Positions 34,564 to 45,471 of a stretch of 64,000 nucleotides of DNA are shown here, piece after piece. Every line of letters starts with the position of its first letter. Position 1 is the stretch's first letter. Below the pieces are notes generated by a model. It was not told the DNA's origin and made no database searches. It saw nothing but the letters and a program-made list of their open reading frames with translations. Origin of the DNA: Maratus speciosus (Eukaryota > Arthropoda > Arachnida > Araneae > Salticidae); assembly GCA_963932465.1 (NCBI GenBank), contig OZ010788.1, positions 672,226,484 through 672,290,483 on the forward strand, read 5' to 3'. The translations under genes were made by a program, and so were the position numbers.

Positions 34564-35863
34564 AGGTAGGTGAGCCAAAGGCGGCCAGTGTTCCTAAGGT
34601 GGCCCACGCCCAAAAGTAGAATAAATTTAATTTTTAACCACAAAATGACGCTACTGCATTGTAAACCACGTATCTGCAGTGCACGTCGCTGAATTTGCAG
34701 AGATCAGCTTGATCGGCCGCCATTGTAAGCAGAGGTTTCACTTTTGGGGGGGTAGTCGTTCTAATTTTCAGGTAAGATGATATTTTAATTTACATGTGTT
34801 TAAATTCATAGAACTTTGAGTTATCATATGCTTTCTGAAGACTTATTTCTTTTTCTTTAACCGCATTTACTTTAATTCTAATAAATTTATCAGTTTAATA
34901 GTTTTACGTCGTGTAATTGGCGACGATATGTATGTTCCGAAGGTGGCCCAACAGGGAACAAATATGGAAATCAATTTAGTAAGGGTAATTTTTTAAATTT
35001 CTACTTAAATATCTGAAAATAACTTATTACCATTTATTACTACTCATTATCAGACTTCTCCAAGAATTTCCACACTATTGAGAACACCAGAGATTACTCA
35101 AAAGAAGTCAGTATCTCCCAGAGGAAAAGCCCTGAATTAACGTGCACAAAAAGTGGTTCAAAGTCAGAAGATAAGAAGAATAAGAAGAGAAACTCGAAAG
35201 ATATAAAAAAAAATCATCAGAGCATAATAGTAAGCAACATAGTAAGGAAACCAAAAACCAACCTAGTACACTGCGAAAAAGACTCTCAAACAAACTGATA
35301 CTACTACCATCCCTAGCACAAGTGGTTGCCAGCCAAAAGTAAGCCTGTTTTGCCATTTATGCAACAAAGACAAAATGAGGAATGCGATTGCGTAATCAGT
35401 TCTTTCAATATGTACATGAAGACTGTCAGGGACTTAATAAATAAGACAAAATCGAAATTTTCATCTGCACTTTCTGCATGGAATCCAATTACAAAGGTAT
35501 ATTTTGAGAAAAAATGTTTATTGTAATTTTTTCCTTGTAATTAAAGACTTTTAATTGAACACTGTAATAATTTTCTAGCAGTAAAAATAGTTTGCCGAGT
35601 ATTTTTTTCGCATTTTAAAAGGGATTTGAATATATGGGCCACCGTTGGAGCACTATGCGCAAAAGGTGATCCATAAGCTACAATTTTGAAATTGCATTAT
35701 AAAAATAATTAAATTTTATTGTAAAAAGAAAAGTGTACTTGACATGAGTTAGATATAAGTGTAAAATTTTACAAAAAAAAAAAAAAAAAAAAAAATTCAG
35801 CCACATACACCTAACCAGAAAATTATAAAAAATCCTCAATGGCCACCTTTGATTCACCCGCCT
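34564..35863 (+). mobile_element. 1.3-kb TIR element, pogo-like
   Basis: The left end is AGGTAGGTGAGCCAAAGGCG then GCCA. The right end is TGGCCACCTTTGATTCACCC then GCCT. TA flanks both sides. Other alpha copies are continuous here (TTTTAATGTCTTTT in copy A). The interior has a TTTTCAGGTAAGAT splice-donor-like site at about 34768 and a lysine-rich, stop-interrupted frame near 35100-35300, followed by KPVLPFMQQRQNEECDC. That could be a decayed transposase tail, but I cannot identify it. Confidence 0.7.
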
Positions 35864-36344
35864 TATGTCTTTTTTAAGTAAAATCAAAATTTAATTACGA
35901 AAATTAAGTTTAACAAAAAGTTCTTATTACAATTTAAAAAATTATGTCCTCGTCAAAATGTAGATCATTGTTATACTTACAGGGCTGCGACAGGCGACAA
36001 TTTTTATATTTTATTCGCACCACTATTTTTAAAAAAATAAATTTTGTGGTTTCTTTTGCACTTGTTGTCAATGCGTAAATGAAATATTTCTGTTTCAGGA
36101 AGTGGTGCGAGATAAAATTAAAAAATAGTTGCCAGTGGCAGCCTCGTACTAAATGATTCATTTAAATACACTGATTTTCTAAACAACTTTAAAAGTGTTA
36201 AAAAGCAAATTTTATTTAAATAAGGAATGGTTGCAAAAAGGCGATTAATATCCCTACAAGGTAAAATAATGCGAACGGCTAAGTTTTTGGACCTCCCCAT
36301 TTTATAAAGAAAAGTATTGTTTTAAGGCGTCTCAGGACTCTTAA

Positions 36345-36543
36345 CCTCTTGGCGACGAGCGACCAGTATACGTGCCACTTAAGATGCTCAGAATCCTTCA
36401 TTATTCTCACTGTTATTTTTTATTGTAAAATTTACCTTATTTAATCAGAGCATTTTCGCGATTCAATTACAGAAAAGTTTCTGTTTTGAAAAACCGGTCT
36501 TAAAACGTTAAACATTAAGCAAAAGACTCTCTTCGCAAAGGTG
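36345..36543. mobile_element. piggyBac-like MITE (TTAA flanks)
   Basis: TTAA at 36341-36344 and 36544-36547. Ends are CCTCTTGGCGACGAGC and CTCTTCGCAAAGGTG. It is 199 bp and homologous to 31682-31893 in the opposite orientation. Confidence 0.75.
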
Positions 36544-36662
36544 TTAAATATTCAAAATTTTCGAAATTTTAATTTTTTTTTTTAGATGGTAAACTCCTAT
36601 CCTTTCTGAACATTTTGAAACAATTGTTTCCTTTAAATTCCCATTTGAACAGAAATTACGGT

Positions 36663-36840
36663 ATGGTTCCTACGCCTCCTTGAATTTTGCAGACCAGAAA
36701 ATTTTTTGGCACCAGTATTATCTTATAGAAAACCTCTTCTTAAAAGAAGGCAAATTTTTGCGCTTATAACCTGATTCCTTTTTCTATAAAAAGATACTGG
36801 TAGTTTTCTTCGAGAAATAAAGGTATCCGTACGAACCATG
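36663..36840. mobile_element. GGTTCGTACG-type MITE, copy 1
   Basis: It starts ATGGTTCCTACGCCTCCTTG and ends CCGTACGAACCAT. The inner blocks CCAGACCAGAAA-like, ACCAGTATTATCTTATAGAA and TTTTTCTATAAAAA are shared with 37648-37831 (inverted), 40206-40390 and 50326-50502. Confidence 0.7.
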
Positions 36841-37647
36841 TAGAATTATTATACCCGTTCATTAGCTGAAGCGGCGTTCCGCCATTTTTCTCCAAATGAC
36901 GTTTTTGGGCATAACACGCAGGATATCTCAAAAACTTCTGAATAGTTTTCCATGAAATTTTCAAAACATATGTTTTATGTTAGTATGTATAAATGGAATC
37001 TAAAATTTCCTTTTTATTGTCCAAAAATATTTTTTTAGTTGATTATGATATTGTATTTTCCAAAATTGTGTATTAGCTAAATACAACTTTGTATTACAAA
37101 TGTAAAAATACTTTAAATACAAATTTATTTAGGTTCAGGGTAATTACTACAGTCTGAAATATAAGTTGGAAACAAAATTTTCATTCTAGTTTCAAAATTT
37201 ATTTTGGAATCCTGTGCGTAAACTTTTAAACCAATTTTCTGCTCATCAAATGGGTGACACTTTGGACCCCCTCCCCCTATAAATGCTAATTTTTCTTCTT
37301 CATATTTTTAAATACATGAAATGAAAGAACATACCTATATATTTCATCCCCAATTAAAATTGTGTTTTAAAACCATACACATTGTACGATATTAAATGTT
37401 GAAAATGATCTTTTTTTTCTCCAATAACTTATGAGCAAGTAAACACGTGGAATTTACTCATTAAATATCGATTACTTATTAGCGTGTTATATCGAATACT
37501 TATTAGCGTGTACTGCTCGAAAAAAGTTTATTAAAATTTTACTTTTTTTAAATTTTAATGTTAAGCATGTAAATGTAATACTAAAAAGTCCTTTAGCAAA
37601 TTAAACTCTGTTCTTTGCTATTTTCGTTTGATATGAAAGTACATTAA

Positions 37648-37831
37648 CATGGTTCGTACGGATGCCGTTACTTCCCCACGAAAACTACCAGCATTTTTCT
37701 TTTTTTAGCAAAAGAAATCTAGATTGAACGCACAAAATTTCGCATGCTTTTAAAAAGAGATTTCCTATAAGAAAATACTGGTGCCGAAACATTTTCTTGT
37801 CTGCAAAATTCAAGGAGGCGTATGAACCATG
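37648..37831. mobile_element. GGTTCGTACG-type MITE, copy 2
   Basis: CATGGTTCGTACG at the left and TATGAACCATG at the right. The body is the reverse complement of copy 1 (TTTCCTATAAGAAAATACTG). About 184 bp. Confidence 0.7.
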
Positions 37832-37969
37832 ATTAAAAAATCAAAGCACTGATATAATTGTTAAAATCTCAAAATTTTATTAAAAACAAGTTATTTAAGA
37901 ATTTCGAGCAAGATGTATAAATGAAAACTAGAAATTTAATTTAAAAAAGGAAGTCTACATATCTTCTTG

Positions 37970-38170
37970 ATATTATTTTACACATATTGTACATTTTTCC
38001 ATTACGTAGCAGTAAAGACCTACTGATAGTTAATATAACGCTGAGTTATATTTTTTTCATTTTGTACAAAGATTCTGAAGTTCTTAAAATACTAAATTCC
38101 TGTCTTTTGACTTCTCTTGCTGTGCTTTGTGACAGACAAGGTCTTACATATCAACTTTACAAAACTCACT
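37970..38170 (+). repeat. beta module copy 3
   Basis: TTTACACATATTGTACATTT, TGTCTTTTGACTTCTCTTGC, CTTTGTGACAGACAAGG and TTACATATCAACTTTAC follow the same order as the other beta copies. A 62-codon plus frame covers it (LAVLCDRQG), partly like the frame in the 45.1-kb copy (LAVLCDRLT). This is the only hint of shared coding sense and it is not kept elsewhere. Confidence 0.6.
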
Positions 38171-38309
38171 TTTGAACTAAAATTTACAGTTACACATTAT
38201 ACGATTTTTCAGGTATTTTAACTCGTCAATTTGTAATGCCTTCCATCTTACGCACCACTCTCCGATATCTTATCAAATTGATAATTACAGTAAAACAGTT
38301 GTGAAATTG

Positions 38310-38500
38310 ATATATAATATTCTTGCTTGTCATAAAGTACAGCCAGAGACGTTCAAATTCGGAAATTTGTTATTTCCAAAACTTGAGAGTCTTTCTACGA
38401 AGTGAAAAAAACGTAACGCGGAATTAGATTAAGAATAAGTTGTTCTCTTTAAATTTTTCACCATCAAATTCTGCCAAAAACATCCATTCAAAGATGCTTT
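38310..38500 (-). repeat. beta module copy 4, inverted
   Basis: The reverse complement gives CTTTATGACAAGCAAG and TATATATCAATTTCAC. It lies head to head with copy 3, only about 140 bases apart. Confidence 0.6.
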
Positions 38501-38557
38501 TAAGCAAACTAACATAAAAGGGTAGATGACTTCAAAATTAATATTTATTCAAATCTA

Positions 38558-38812
38558 CGAGCCGTTAATTTCCAAATTGGCTCAGCCGAGCTTAGCAATC
38601 TGATTGGCTAAAACTGATATTTATATAGTAGATAATTATATTTATTTTCTTATGAAGTAGTGTAATGTAATATAGAATGCAATTATAATGTCTTAAATTG
38701 ATTTAGTTTGTTAAATTTGATCAAAATCACAGTAAAGTAATTCAAAATATTAATATTAACGAACAATCAGATTGCTGAGTTTGGCTGAACCAATTTGGGA
38801 ATTAACGGCTCG
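38558..38812. mobile_element. foldback MITE, about 255 bp
   Basis: The left arm is CGAGCCGTTAATTTCCAAAT then TGGCTCAGCC and CAATCTGATTGG. The right arm is its near-complement (AATCAGATTGCTGAG, then GGGAATTAACGGCTCG). Arms are about 55 bases. The target duplication is unclear. Confidence 0.7.
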
Positions 38813-39449
38813 TTTCAAATCTAAGTATAAATAAGAGTAATAAGTCTTAATTACGTCCACTAATAACCATATCACAATATATATTCCAAACAATAAAGTC
38901 AAAATAAATATTAAAATATTTATTTGCTTAAAAGACATTACCAAAAACACATTAGAAGGAAATTAAAAACCTATATTGACATGTTTCAACTCCTTCACTG
39001 AATTGTCATCTGAATGAGTAGCAGAAATTACAAATACAATGCGTATGAAAACCGGGAAAAAAAGTAATCGAATACAAACAAGTAAACATATAACGTCCCC
39101 TATATTTTAGATATTGCACGTGTTGTGTTCCTTCTATGTCGCGATTACGAAAGTTGTCCAACCACTCAATCCATATATTCGAAATGCGAAAAGGTAAGTA
39201 TCGTTACAAACTCCTGAACCTCTTAAATAAATTTCAATGGACTCTCTTATAAATAATTGTAAATAAAAATTAGACCTGTAAATTAATCTACCCTCGTCCC
39301 TCGTTTAAAAGTATATTAATGTTCTCTATTTGATTCAGCCGGTATAAATCAGTATTGTCCCTGTTATATTTTATATCCGCTATATGTTCTTTACATCAAT
39401 TATTGAATTTTCGATGGTTCATACCTACATAATATATACTATATATCTA
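38813..39449. other. unannotated spacer before alpha D
   Basis: No gene recognised. GAAAAGGTAAGTATC near 39188 resembles a splice donor but stands alone. Confidence 0.4.
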
Positions 39450-39460
39450 TATTTCTTCAG

Positions 39461-39661
39461 TTAAAACTTTTGAAACGCATTTTTTTAAGTTTCTATTTAT
39501 TAGTTCTAATTAACTCTTTAGTAACCTCAAAATATTCCGTCAAGCTATACTTTCATGAATATGGATTCCTTTCAGCACAGCGTCCTTTTGATTTGTGGCT
39601 TCAGCGGTCACTTATGACGCAGACTGGTTCGGTAGAGTTAAAGGGAAATATAAAAAACTAA
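39461..39661 (+). CDS. exon-like open stretch in alpha D (uncertain)
   Basis: The tract ATATTTCTTCAG at 39449-39460 is acceptor-like, and the frame stays open for about 66 codons to a TAA at 39659-39661. There is no ATG at the front: the upstream hydrophobic part (LSFYLLVLINSLVTS) would look like a signal peptide but begins at TTG. A second acceptor-like TTCCTTTCAG ends at 39574, at the place where copies B and C also keep pyrimidines plus AG (CTCCAG, CTACAG). The following PFDLWLQRS and GSVELK text is matched in the others by PFDL-stop-L and VELK or VELR. Either this is one surviving exon of a duplicated gene whose other copies are dead, or the openness is chance. I do not recognise the protein. 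Confidence 0.25.
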   Translation, partial: LKLLKRIFLSFYLLVLINSLVTSKYSVKLYFHEYGFLSAQRPFDLWLQRSLMTQTGSVELKGNIKN

Positions 39662-40205
39662 ACATACATTACGACTTGATATAACGTATTTCAATATAGC
39701 TCTGATTTTACCAATGGAGATGAAATTTTCGAGATCCAATATTAAATTTGGAAACATGTAGAAAATTGATACATGGCGGGATTAAAAATAGTGTTATGTT
39801 TGTGGTTATAAATCTCGTGCAGAATGTTATTAGACATTTACATCAAATGTAAACATGTCGTGTATTTAATATACTACATGCATCCGAGCTTCATTAAATA
39901 TATATTGTTGTAAACTTCTGTTTTACGATTGCTTAAATTGAGATTTGTCGATACATAAAGTATCTTTAAATGTTAATATTCGGCAATTCTTCGGAAATGG
40001 GATATTTGAAATTCAAAAATTTGCTGGTTAATTTTACGACAGGAAATATCGAGTATTTTTGTGTTAAGTAAGACATAAATTACTGTCCATTTTCATGTTT
40101 GCTTCCTGTTACTAAAACTTATAGTAATATCAATCTAATTAATTAGTTTTATAGGTTATCGCAAGTTAAATTTTGCATTTTTAAATTAAATATAAAATCA
40201 AGTAC

Positions 40206-40390
40206 AGGGTTCGTTCGGCTTCTGGAATTTCCAGACCAGGAAATTCTTCTGTACTAGTATTTTCTTATAGAAAATATCTTCTTAAATAATGTGAAATTTC
40301 GTGAGTTTAACCTAGATTTATTTTTCTGTAAAAAAAAGAAATACTGATGTGTGTATCTCCTGGAAAATTCCTTGAAGCGTACGAAGCCTG
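40206..40390. mobile_element. GGTTCGTACG-type MITE, copy 3
   Basis: It starts AGGGTTCGTTCGGCTTC, ends GCGTACGAAGCCTG, and has the shared inner TACTAGTATTTTCTTATAGA. Confidence 0.65.
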
Positions 40391-41052
40391 CAAATACTAC
40401 TTTATGTATGACCGCACAGTTTCGACTTCACATGAGGAAAAATTATGTTTAAGTAAATGAACATATTGGAACATTTAGTTCAAAATTTTGTCGGTAGATG
40501 ATGTTATATTCGAGGAGTAAATGTTAATATTGAATGAACTACCGGGACATGTTTAATATCAAAGTACCTTAAAACTTCAAAAATGGAAATACTCTATAAT
40601 AGAATACTGTCTTAAATAGAATAGAAAAATATGATGGTCGTGAGAAAAGGAATATCATACAGTTTACTCATTAAAACGGGAACATCTGTAAAATGAATTG
40701 TTCCGGTTCATTACAATCCGTCCCTACAGATTTAATAAATTATGCATTTAAATAATAAATATAGTTATGACTATAATAAATGTAAATAATAAATATAAAT
40801 AATATATTTAAATTATAATATTTTTTTTTAAATGTAAATGTAATAATATATATATTTAAATAATATAATAAATTATATTATTAATTATTAATTATCTTAA
40901 TAAATTTTATATATTTTACATAATTTTAATAATATTCAACATTAAAAATTAATCACAGTTATAAATTCCTTCAGTGGAAAAATATTTATTTTAATTAACA
41001 TATGGATTATTTGCTATTAAAAAGTATAACAATTCAAATTCGTGGAATTTAC

Positions 41053-41054
<2 letters not shown>

Positions 41055-41094
<40 letters not shown>
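41055..41094 (+). repeat. homopolymer A, 40 bases
   Basis: Uninterrupted A tract in alpha copy D. It is not preceded by recognisable retroelement sequence. Confidence 0.95.
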
Positions 41095-41097
<3 letters not shown>

Positions 41098-41579
41098 TCT
41101 TGAGAGATGGGTTAATTTTCTACTTTAATCTTTACTTATACAAATTTTAATTTATCTATTTTTTAATAAAGACATTAATTTTCAAATTCCTTTTAATATG
41201 TATTTTTCAGACAGATTCGGATACGCAAAAGCATAAAAAAGTGTTAATTTTTACTTTTTATTTCTTTTGCAAAAAATAATATAAGATAATTTAATTTTGT
41301 GATTGTTTAATTTCCTGCAAAATTGTAAAAAATAAAGACCTTTTTATTTTTCGAAATAAAAATTAGTAATATAAGAAAAAATATTAAATATTTTTATAAA
41401 AAGTTTTTATGGTAATTCTTTTATATTGTATAAAAAACCTAAACAAATAAACCTAATGGGCAAACATGTGCTTTTAATATTTTTCTATGAATATTTTAAA
41501 AAATATTTTACTTTTAAAAAAATGAATTTTAAGATTGCTCAATATTAAAAATTACTCACCGTTTAATATTAATTTAATA

Positions 41580-42425
41580 AAATCAATATGTATATATTCG
41601 AGAGAAAAAATTAAGAAATCATTTGCCAATAAAAAAAATTAAACAACAGTACGGTATAAAGTAACACGCTTGGGATATGAAGTTTTTTTTTTTTATCTAT
41701 GTTTATAAAATATTTAATTTTCTGTTCTTTATATATATATATATATTTCTAGAAATAATCCTTTTAAAATTCATTTTCATTTTCGTTTTTTTCTCTTTTA
41801 AGACAACGATGGATAGATATGAAGTTTAAAAAAATTGATTTTTTTTTTCTGGAAATTATACAACGGGGTGTAAGTAATCTTTTTATAATTCTAAAAAAAA
41901 TTAACAAGTGATTCATAATAAAAGTATTTTAGGTTTTTCTTTTTTCTTTAGCATTGTATATAAAGGCGAATTAAAGGGAATATTTTTTTTCCTCCGTGTT
42001 CTTTACTCAAATATAATGACACTAAAATAATAATATATATATATATATTTTTAATGCTTCACAAAATTTTTTTTATCATTCTTAGTTTATATATTTCTTA
42101 AAATGGCAGTAAACAAAAGCTGTAATTAATATTTTGTTCGATTAGATTTTTTTTCCTTTCCTTTTCTTTTCTTTTTAATTTTTTGCAATTATCTTTTGCT
42201 CTCTGTAAAATTAAGTTATGTTATGTTGACAGATCAGTTAATCAACTGATTATCAATTTTAAGTAATAAAGAAAGCGTTTTTGATGGTAAAATATTTGAG
42301 TATTAGAGAAAAAATTAAGAAACGGTTTGCCAATAAAAAATCTTAAACATCAGTACGGTATAAAGAAACATGCTTGGGATATGAATTTTTTTAATCTATG
42401 TTTATAAAATATTTAATTTTCTGTT

Positions 42426-42495
<70 letters not shown>

Positions 42496-42985
42496 CTCTA
42501 GAAATAATCCTTTTAAAATTCATTTTCATTTTCGTTTTTTTCTCTTTTAAGGCAACTATGGATAGATATGAAGTTTAAAAGATTTGATTTTTTTTCTCGA
42601 AATTATACAACTGGGTGTAAGCAATCTTTTTATAATTCGAGAAAAATGAACAAGCGATTCATAATAAACATATTTTAGGTTGTTTAAAAAAAAAATAGCA
42701 TGGTGTATAAAGGCGAATTAAATGGAATATTTCTTTTCCTTAGTGTTTTTTACTCAAATATAATGACACTAAAATAATAATAATAAAAAATTTAAATGCT
42801 TCACGAATTTGTTTTTATTATTCTTAGTTTATATATTTCTTAAAATGAGAGTAAAAAAATCGTAAAAAAAAATATAATTAGTATTTTGTTCAATAAGATT
42901 TTTTTTTCCTTTTCTTTTCCATTTTTGGAATTATGTTTTTCTCTCTGTAAAATTAAAATTGTGTTGCATTCATCACTTATTCAGC
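41580..42985 (+). repeat. tandem duplication of about 700 bp inside alpha D
   Basis: Text from AGAGAAAAAATTAAGAAA through CAGTACGGTATAAAG, ATGGATAGATATGAAGTTTA and the AATTAAGTTATG-like end occurs twice. The first copy is about 41590-42285 and the second about 42300-42985, an offset of about 704 bases at CAGTACGG. The second copy has an expanded TA microsatellite. Confidence 0.8.
42429..42493 (+). repeat. TA microsatellite
   Basis: About 32 uninterrupted TA units. The matching place in the first tandem copy (near 41730) has only a short TA run, so the tract expanded after duplication. Confidence 0.95.
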
Positions 42986-43897
42986 TGATTATAAATTCCA
43001 AGTAAAAAAAAAAAAAAAAGAAAAAAAAAGCGTTTTTGACAGTAATAATATTTGAGTATTAAAAAAGATATTCAATTGCGTTAGTAAGAATTAGAATGAT
43101 GCGAAATTAAGTGAAATTGTATCTACAGATAATATTGTTTAAAAAATACACAATATTTCATTAATACTAATGATTAATGATCAAAATTTAAAGATGAAAC
43201 GTATTAAATTTAAGATTCATTTTAAAGTTTTTCCATTGCCTTAATTGTCCATAATTGTTCCATTATCATACTTTTATTAGAAATATTGCGTAAAACAATT
43301 GCTTTATTGAAATTTTCAAATATTTGTCAATTCGGGGATAATTGTTATGCTTATTGAGATTTTATGCAGTATTTCTACCAATGGTATTTATTAAAAATTA
43401 TTTGCTATTGTTTTTATCTAAATATTACTAACAAAATAACCATAAATCGAAATATTTTAAAAGGTGTCTATTGACAACGGTGGAAATGGTTTTTAAAACT
43501 TTTCCATGGAATATTCTTTATACAGACGTTGCACTATTTTTGTTTTTGTTTTTGTTTTCACTTTTTAATTTAACCTAATCCAACAAGAAATTTACAAAAG
43601 AAGTTTTTGTACCACGAATTAGATAAATATATGAAAAAAAAATTCAATCTCAGGATGGAAAAAAAAGCTATTACGAAGTTATTAAAAAGTATTTAAATGT
43701 TTCAAGCGTTCCAATTTTTAGACTATTTTCTCCATTTTTTAATTTTATTAAATTTATTAAAAAAAAGTTGACTTTATAAAAAAAAGTGCATGCGCTTTTA
43801 ATCTGACAGACAGTTATTTTAAAAATAAATAAATAAATAAATTGGCATATTGCAGGATTGAATAACTTAGTAAACACTCGCTCTGAAACAGATTCCT

Positions 43898-44020
43898 AAA
43901 AAATAAATAAATAAATAAATAAAATAAATAAAATAAATAAATAAAATAAATAAAATAAATAAATAAAATAAATAAATAAAATAAATAAAATAAATAAAAT
44001 AAATAAATAAATAAAATAAA
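43898..44020 (+). repeat. AAATA/AAAT low-complexity array
   Basis: About 120 bases of AAATA and AAAT units. The complementary strand gives a long Phe/Tyr/Leu frame that has no meaning as protein. Confidence 0.9.
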
Positions 44021-44054
44021 AATCTTACCCAAAAGCGATATGTTTATGTATATA

Positions 44055-44700
44055 CAGTAGAATCTCTTTTATCCGAAACTCTTTTAACCGAAGCTCTCTG
44101 TTAACCGAAATCTATTTTTAAAACTTCTTTTTTTTTTTTTTTTTTTTTTTTTACTATCACATTCCTTGTGTGAAAGCGGTCCTTTTCGAACCACGAGGAC
44201 AGATAAATATTTCGGATACCGTTTATTAGAATTCTTTTGAATTTAACTTGAGCTCCCATAAACTGCGGAATGAACCAGAACACAGTAAGAGGAGGGGCAA
44301 CCGGAATGTGTGAATGTGGTCTAGCAGGAGAAGAAAACGAACAAATTAGCAATTCTAAAGCTTTTGAAAGTTTTGCAAAAGATTCGGCATGGCTGGAGCA
44401 GCAGAAAGACTGTGATACTGGTGAACTAATAGTATTAAAAGAAAAAAAAACTTCGTTATAGAGCTGCAAAGCAAATCGACAAACAAAACTTTGTTTCAAA
44501 CACTCTAAAATTAAAATTCGGGTAATTTATTCTTGTTTCTATTCTGCTATTGCTTTATTTTCGTTAAGCACTTGTTATCATAATAAGAACCGCGTATATT
44601 TGTTCTTAGTCTTAAAATTAAAGCGTTCTCGATTATCCGAAAATTTTGATTTTCCAAAAGACGTCGGTCCCAATTACTTCGGATAATCGAGGTTCTACTG
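44055..44700 (+). mobile_element. Tigger/pogo-like element with transposase remnant
   Basis: The left end is CAGTAGAATCTCTTTTATCC and the right end is GGATAATCGAGGTTCTACTG, each next to TA (44053-44054 and 44701-44702). The ends match the Tigger/pogo type at 24627-25558. At 646 bp it is far shorter than an autonomous copy, so it has lost most of its coding part. Confidence 0.85.
44270..44514 (+). pseudogene. Tigger-like transposase C-terminal fragment
   Basis: A plus frame starts at ATG 44270 and reads KAFESFAKDSAWLEQQKDCD, then ELIVLKEKK, a stop at 44459-44461, and after it CKANRQTKLCF. The pattern of an amphipathic helix with WLEQQ, then leucines, then a basic KQ-type end is what I know from the C-terminus of jerky/Tigger transposases. 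Its position just before the right inverted end agrees. The CENP-B DNA-binding part and DDE domain are missing, and a stop interrupts it. A host gene is unlikely. Confidence 0.5.
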
Positions 44701-44702
44701 TA

Positions 44703-45109
44703 TGTGTAAATCAACATTTGTACGGAAGGAAGTTTGGATCTCTGGGGGTCATGACTGGTGAAAATATACTGAGATTTTCCGAATTGCTGTCCTCCGAACG
44801 ATCGCAATAGGTAGCTTTTTACTTATTATAATGAAAGCTACCTCAAAGTGAAAATTATAAAACATTTAAACATTTTTTATGTCTTAAAATTGAAACAACC
44901 GTATACTGTATTATAACGTAACCGTATATAATCTGATACTTGTATACAGATAAATAGATCACAGATACAGATAAATAGATTTACAGATCAATAAATGTAT
45001 TGAAATATATTTCTACAATAAAAAAAAAATATCTGACTGGAATTCTTTTAAAAAATGTTCAATGTTAAAGTCAAAACTCAAAAATTAATTCAAAATAAGA
45101 AATCTTAAT
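44703..45109. other. unannotated spacer
   Basis: AT-rich, with an internal short direct repeat (ACAGATAAATAGAT, twice, near 44960). No gene seen. Confidence 0.5.
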
Positions 45110-45370
45110 TTCTTCTTTCATTTCATTTTTCTTCACAAGTATTGCGCATTTTGAATTACGCAACAGAAAAAGGCACTTATTCTAACTGTGCCTTACAAAT
45201 TTTTCATTTTGTATTTTTTTATTTTGTATTTTTCCTTTTTAATTTTTGTATTTTCTCAAGTTTTGAAAATAATAAAGTTCTGTCGTTTGGCTTTTCTCGC
45301 TGTTCTTTGCGACAGGCTTACGTGTCAATTTCATAGAATTATTCTACAAAATTGTATGAAAAGATTTACT
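45110..45370 (+). repeat. beta module copy 5
   Basis: TTGAATTACGCAACAG, the pyrimidine- and T-rich middle, TCGTTTGGCTTTTCTCGC, CTTTGCGACAGGC and GTGTCAATTTCATAG match the beta order. The plus frame reads LAVLCDRLT, as in copy 3. Confidence 0.55.
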
Positions 45371-45471
45371 TATTACATCTTTTCTCAGAAACTGAACCTG
45401 GTCTATTACTATTATATTTTTAATTTTTAATACGAAACTATATTTAAATGAATATAAATAAATCGTTTTAA

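Larger units (their letters stand above)
27890..36300 (+). repeat. alpha unit, copy C, expanded by insertions
   Basis: It matches copies A, B and D from the AATATTTATTAAACTGAAAC start, through the TTTTCTACAG acceptor-like tract, CCTTTTGATTTATGAC and TCACATATGTCGCAGATTGG, to the GATTGGTTGCAAAAAGG-type tail near 36230. Insertions at 28839-29048, about 29935-33025 and 34564-35863 explain why it is 8.4 kb rather than about 3.7 kb. The exon-like block carries TGA where copy D has TGG. Segments outside the insertions contain no gene. Confidence 0.75.
36330..37425. mobile_element. unclassified TIR element, second copy, with two insertions
   Basis: It matches 7676-8426 in reverse. The left end (TCTCAGGACTCTTAA) is kept. 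The right end is decayed near AATGATCTTTTTTTTCTCC. A TTAA MITE (36345-36543) and a GGTTCGTACG MITE (36663-36840) sit inside it. The order of insertion is therefore clear: this element first, the two MITEs later. Confidence 0.7.
39450..43500 (+). repeat. alpha unit, copy D
   Basis: It matches the start of copies B and C from CTTTTGAAACGCATTTTTTT, through the exon-like block and GGTCACTTATGACGCAGACT, to the tail at 43090-43370 (AATGATGCGAAATTAAGTG). It contains a GGTTCGTACG MITE (40206-40390) and an internal tandem duplication of about 700 bases. It is more diverged than B is from C, which suggests it split earlier. Apart from the short open stretch at its start it has no gene. Confidence 0.7.

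Noticed and set aside
43814..44032. Membrane-protein-like frame rich in Phe, Tyr and Leu
   Set aside because: It is the complement of the AAATA array. Hydrophobicity comes only from composition.
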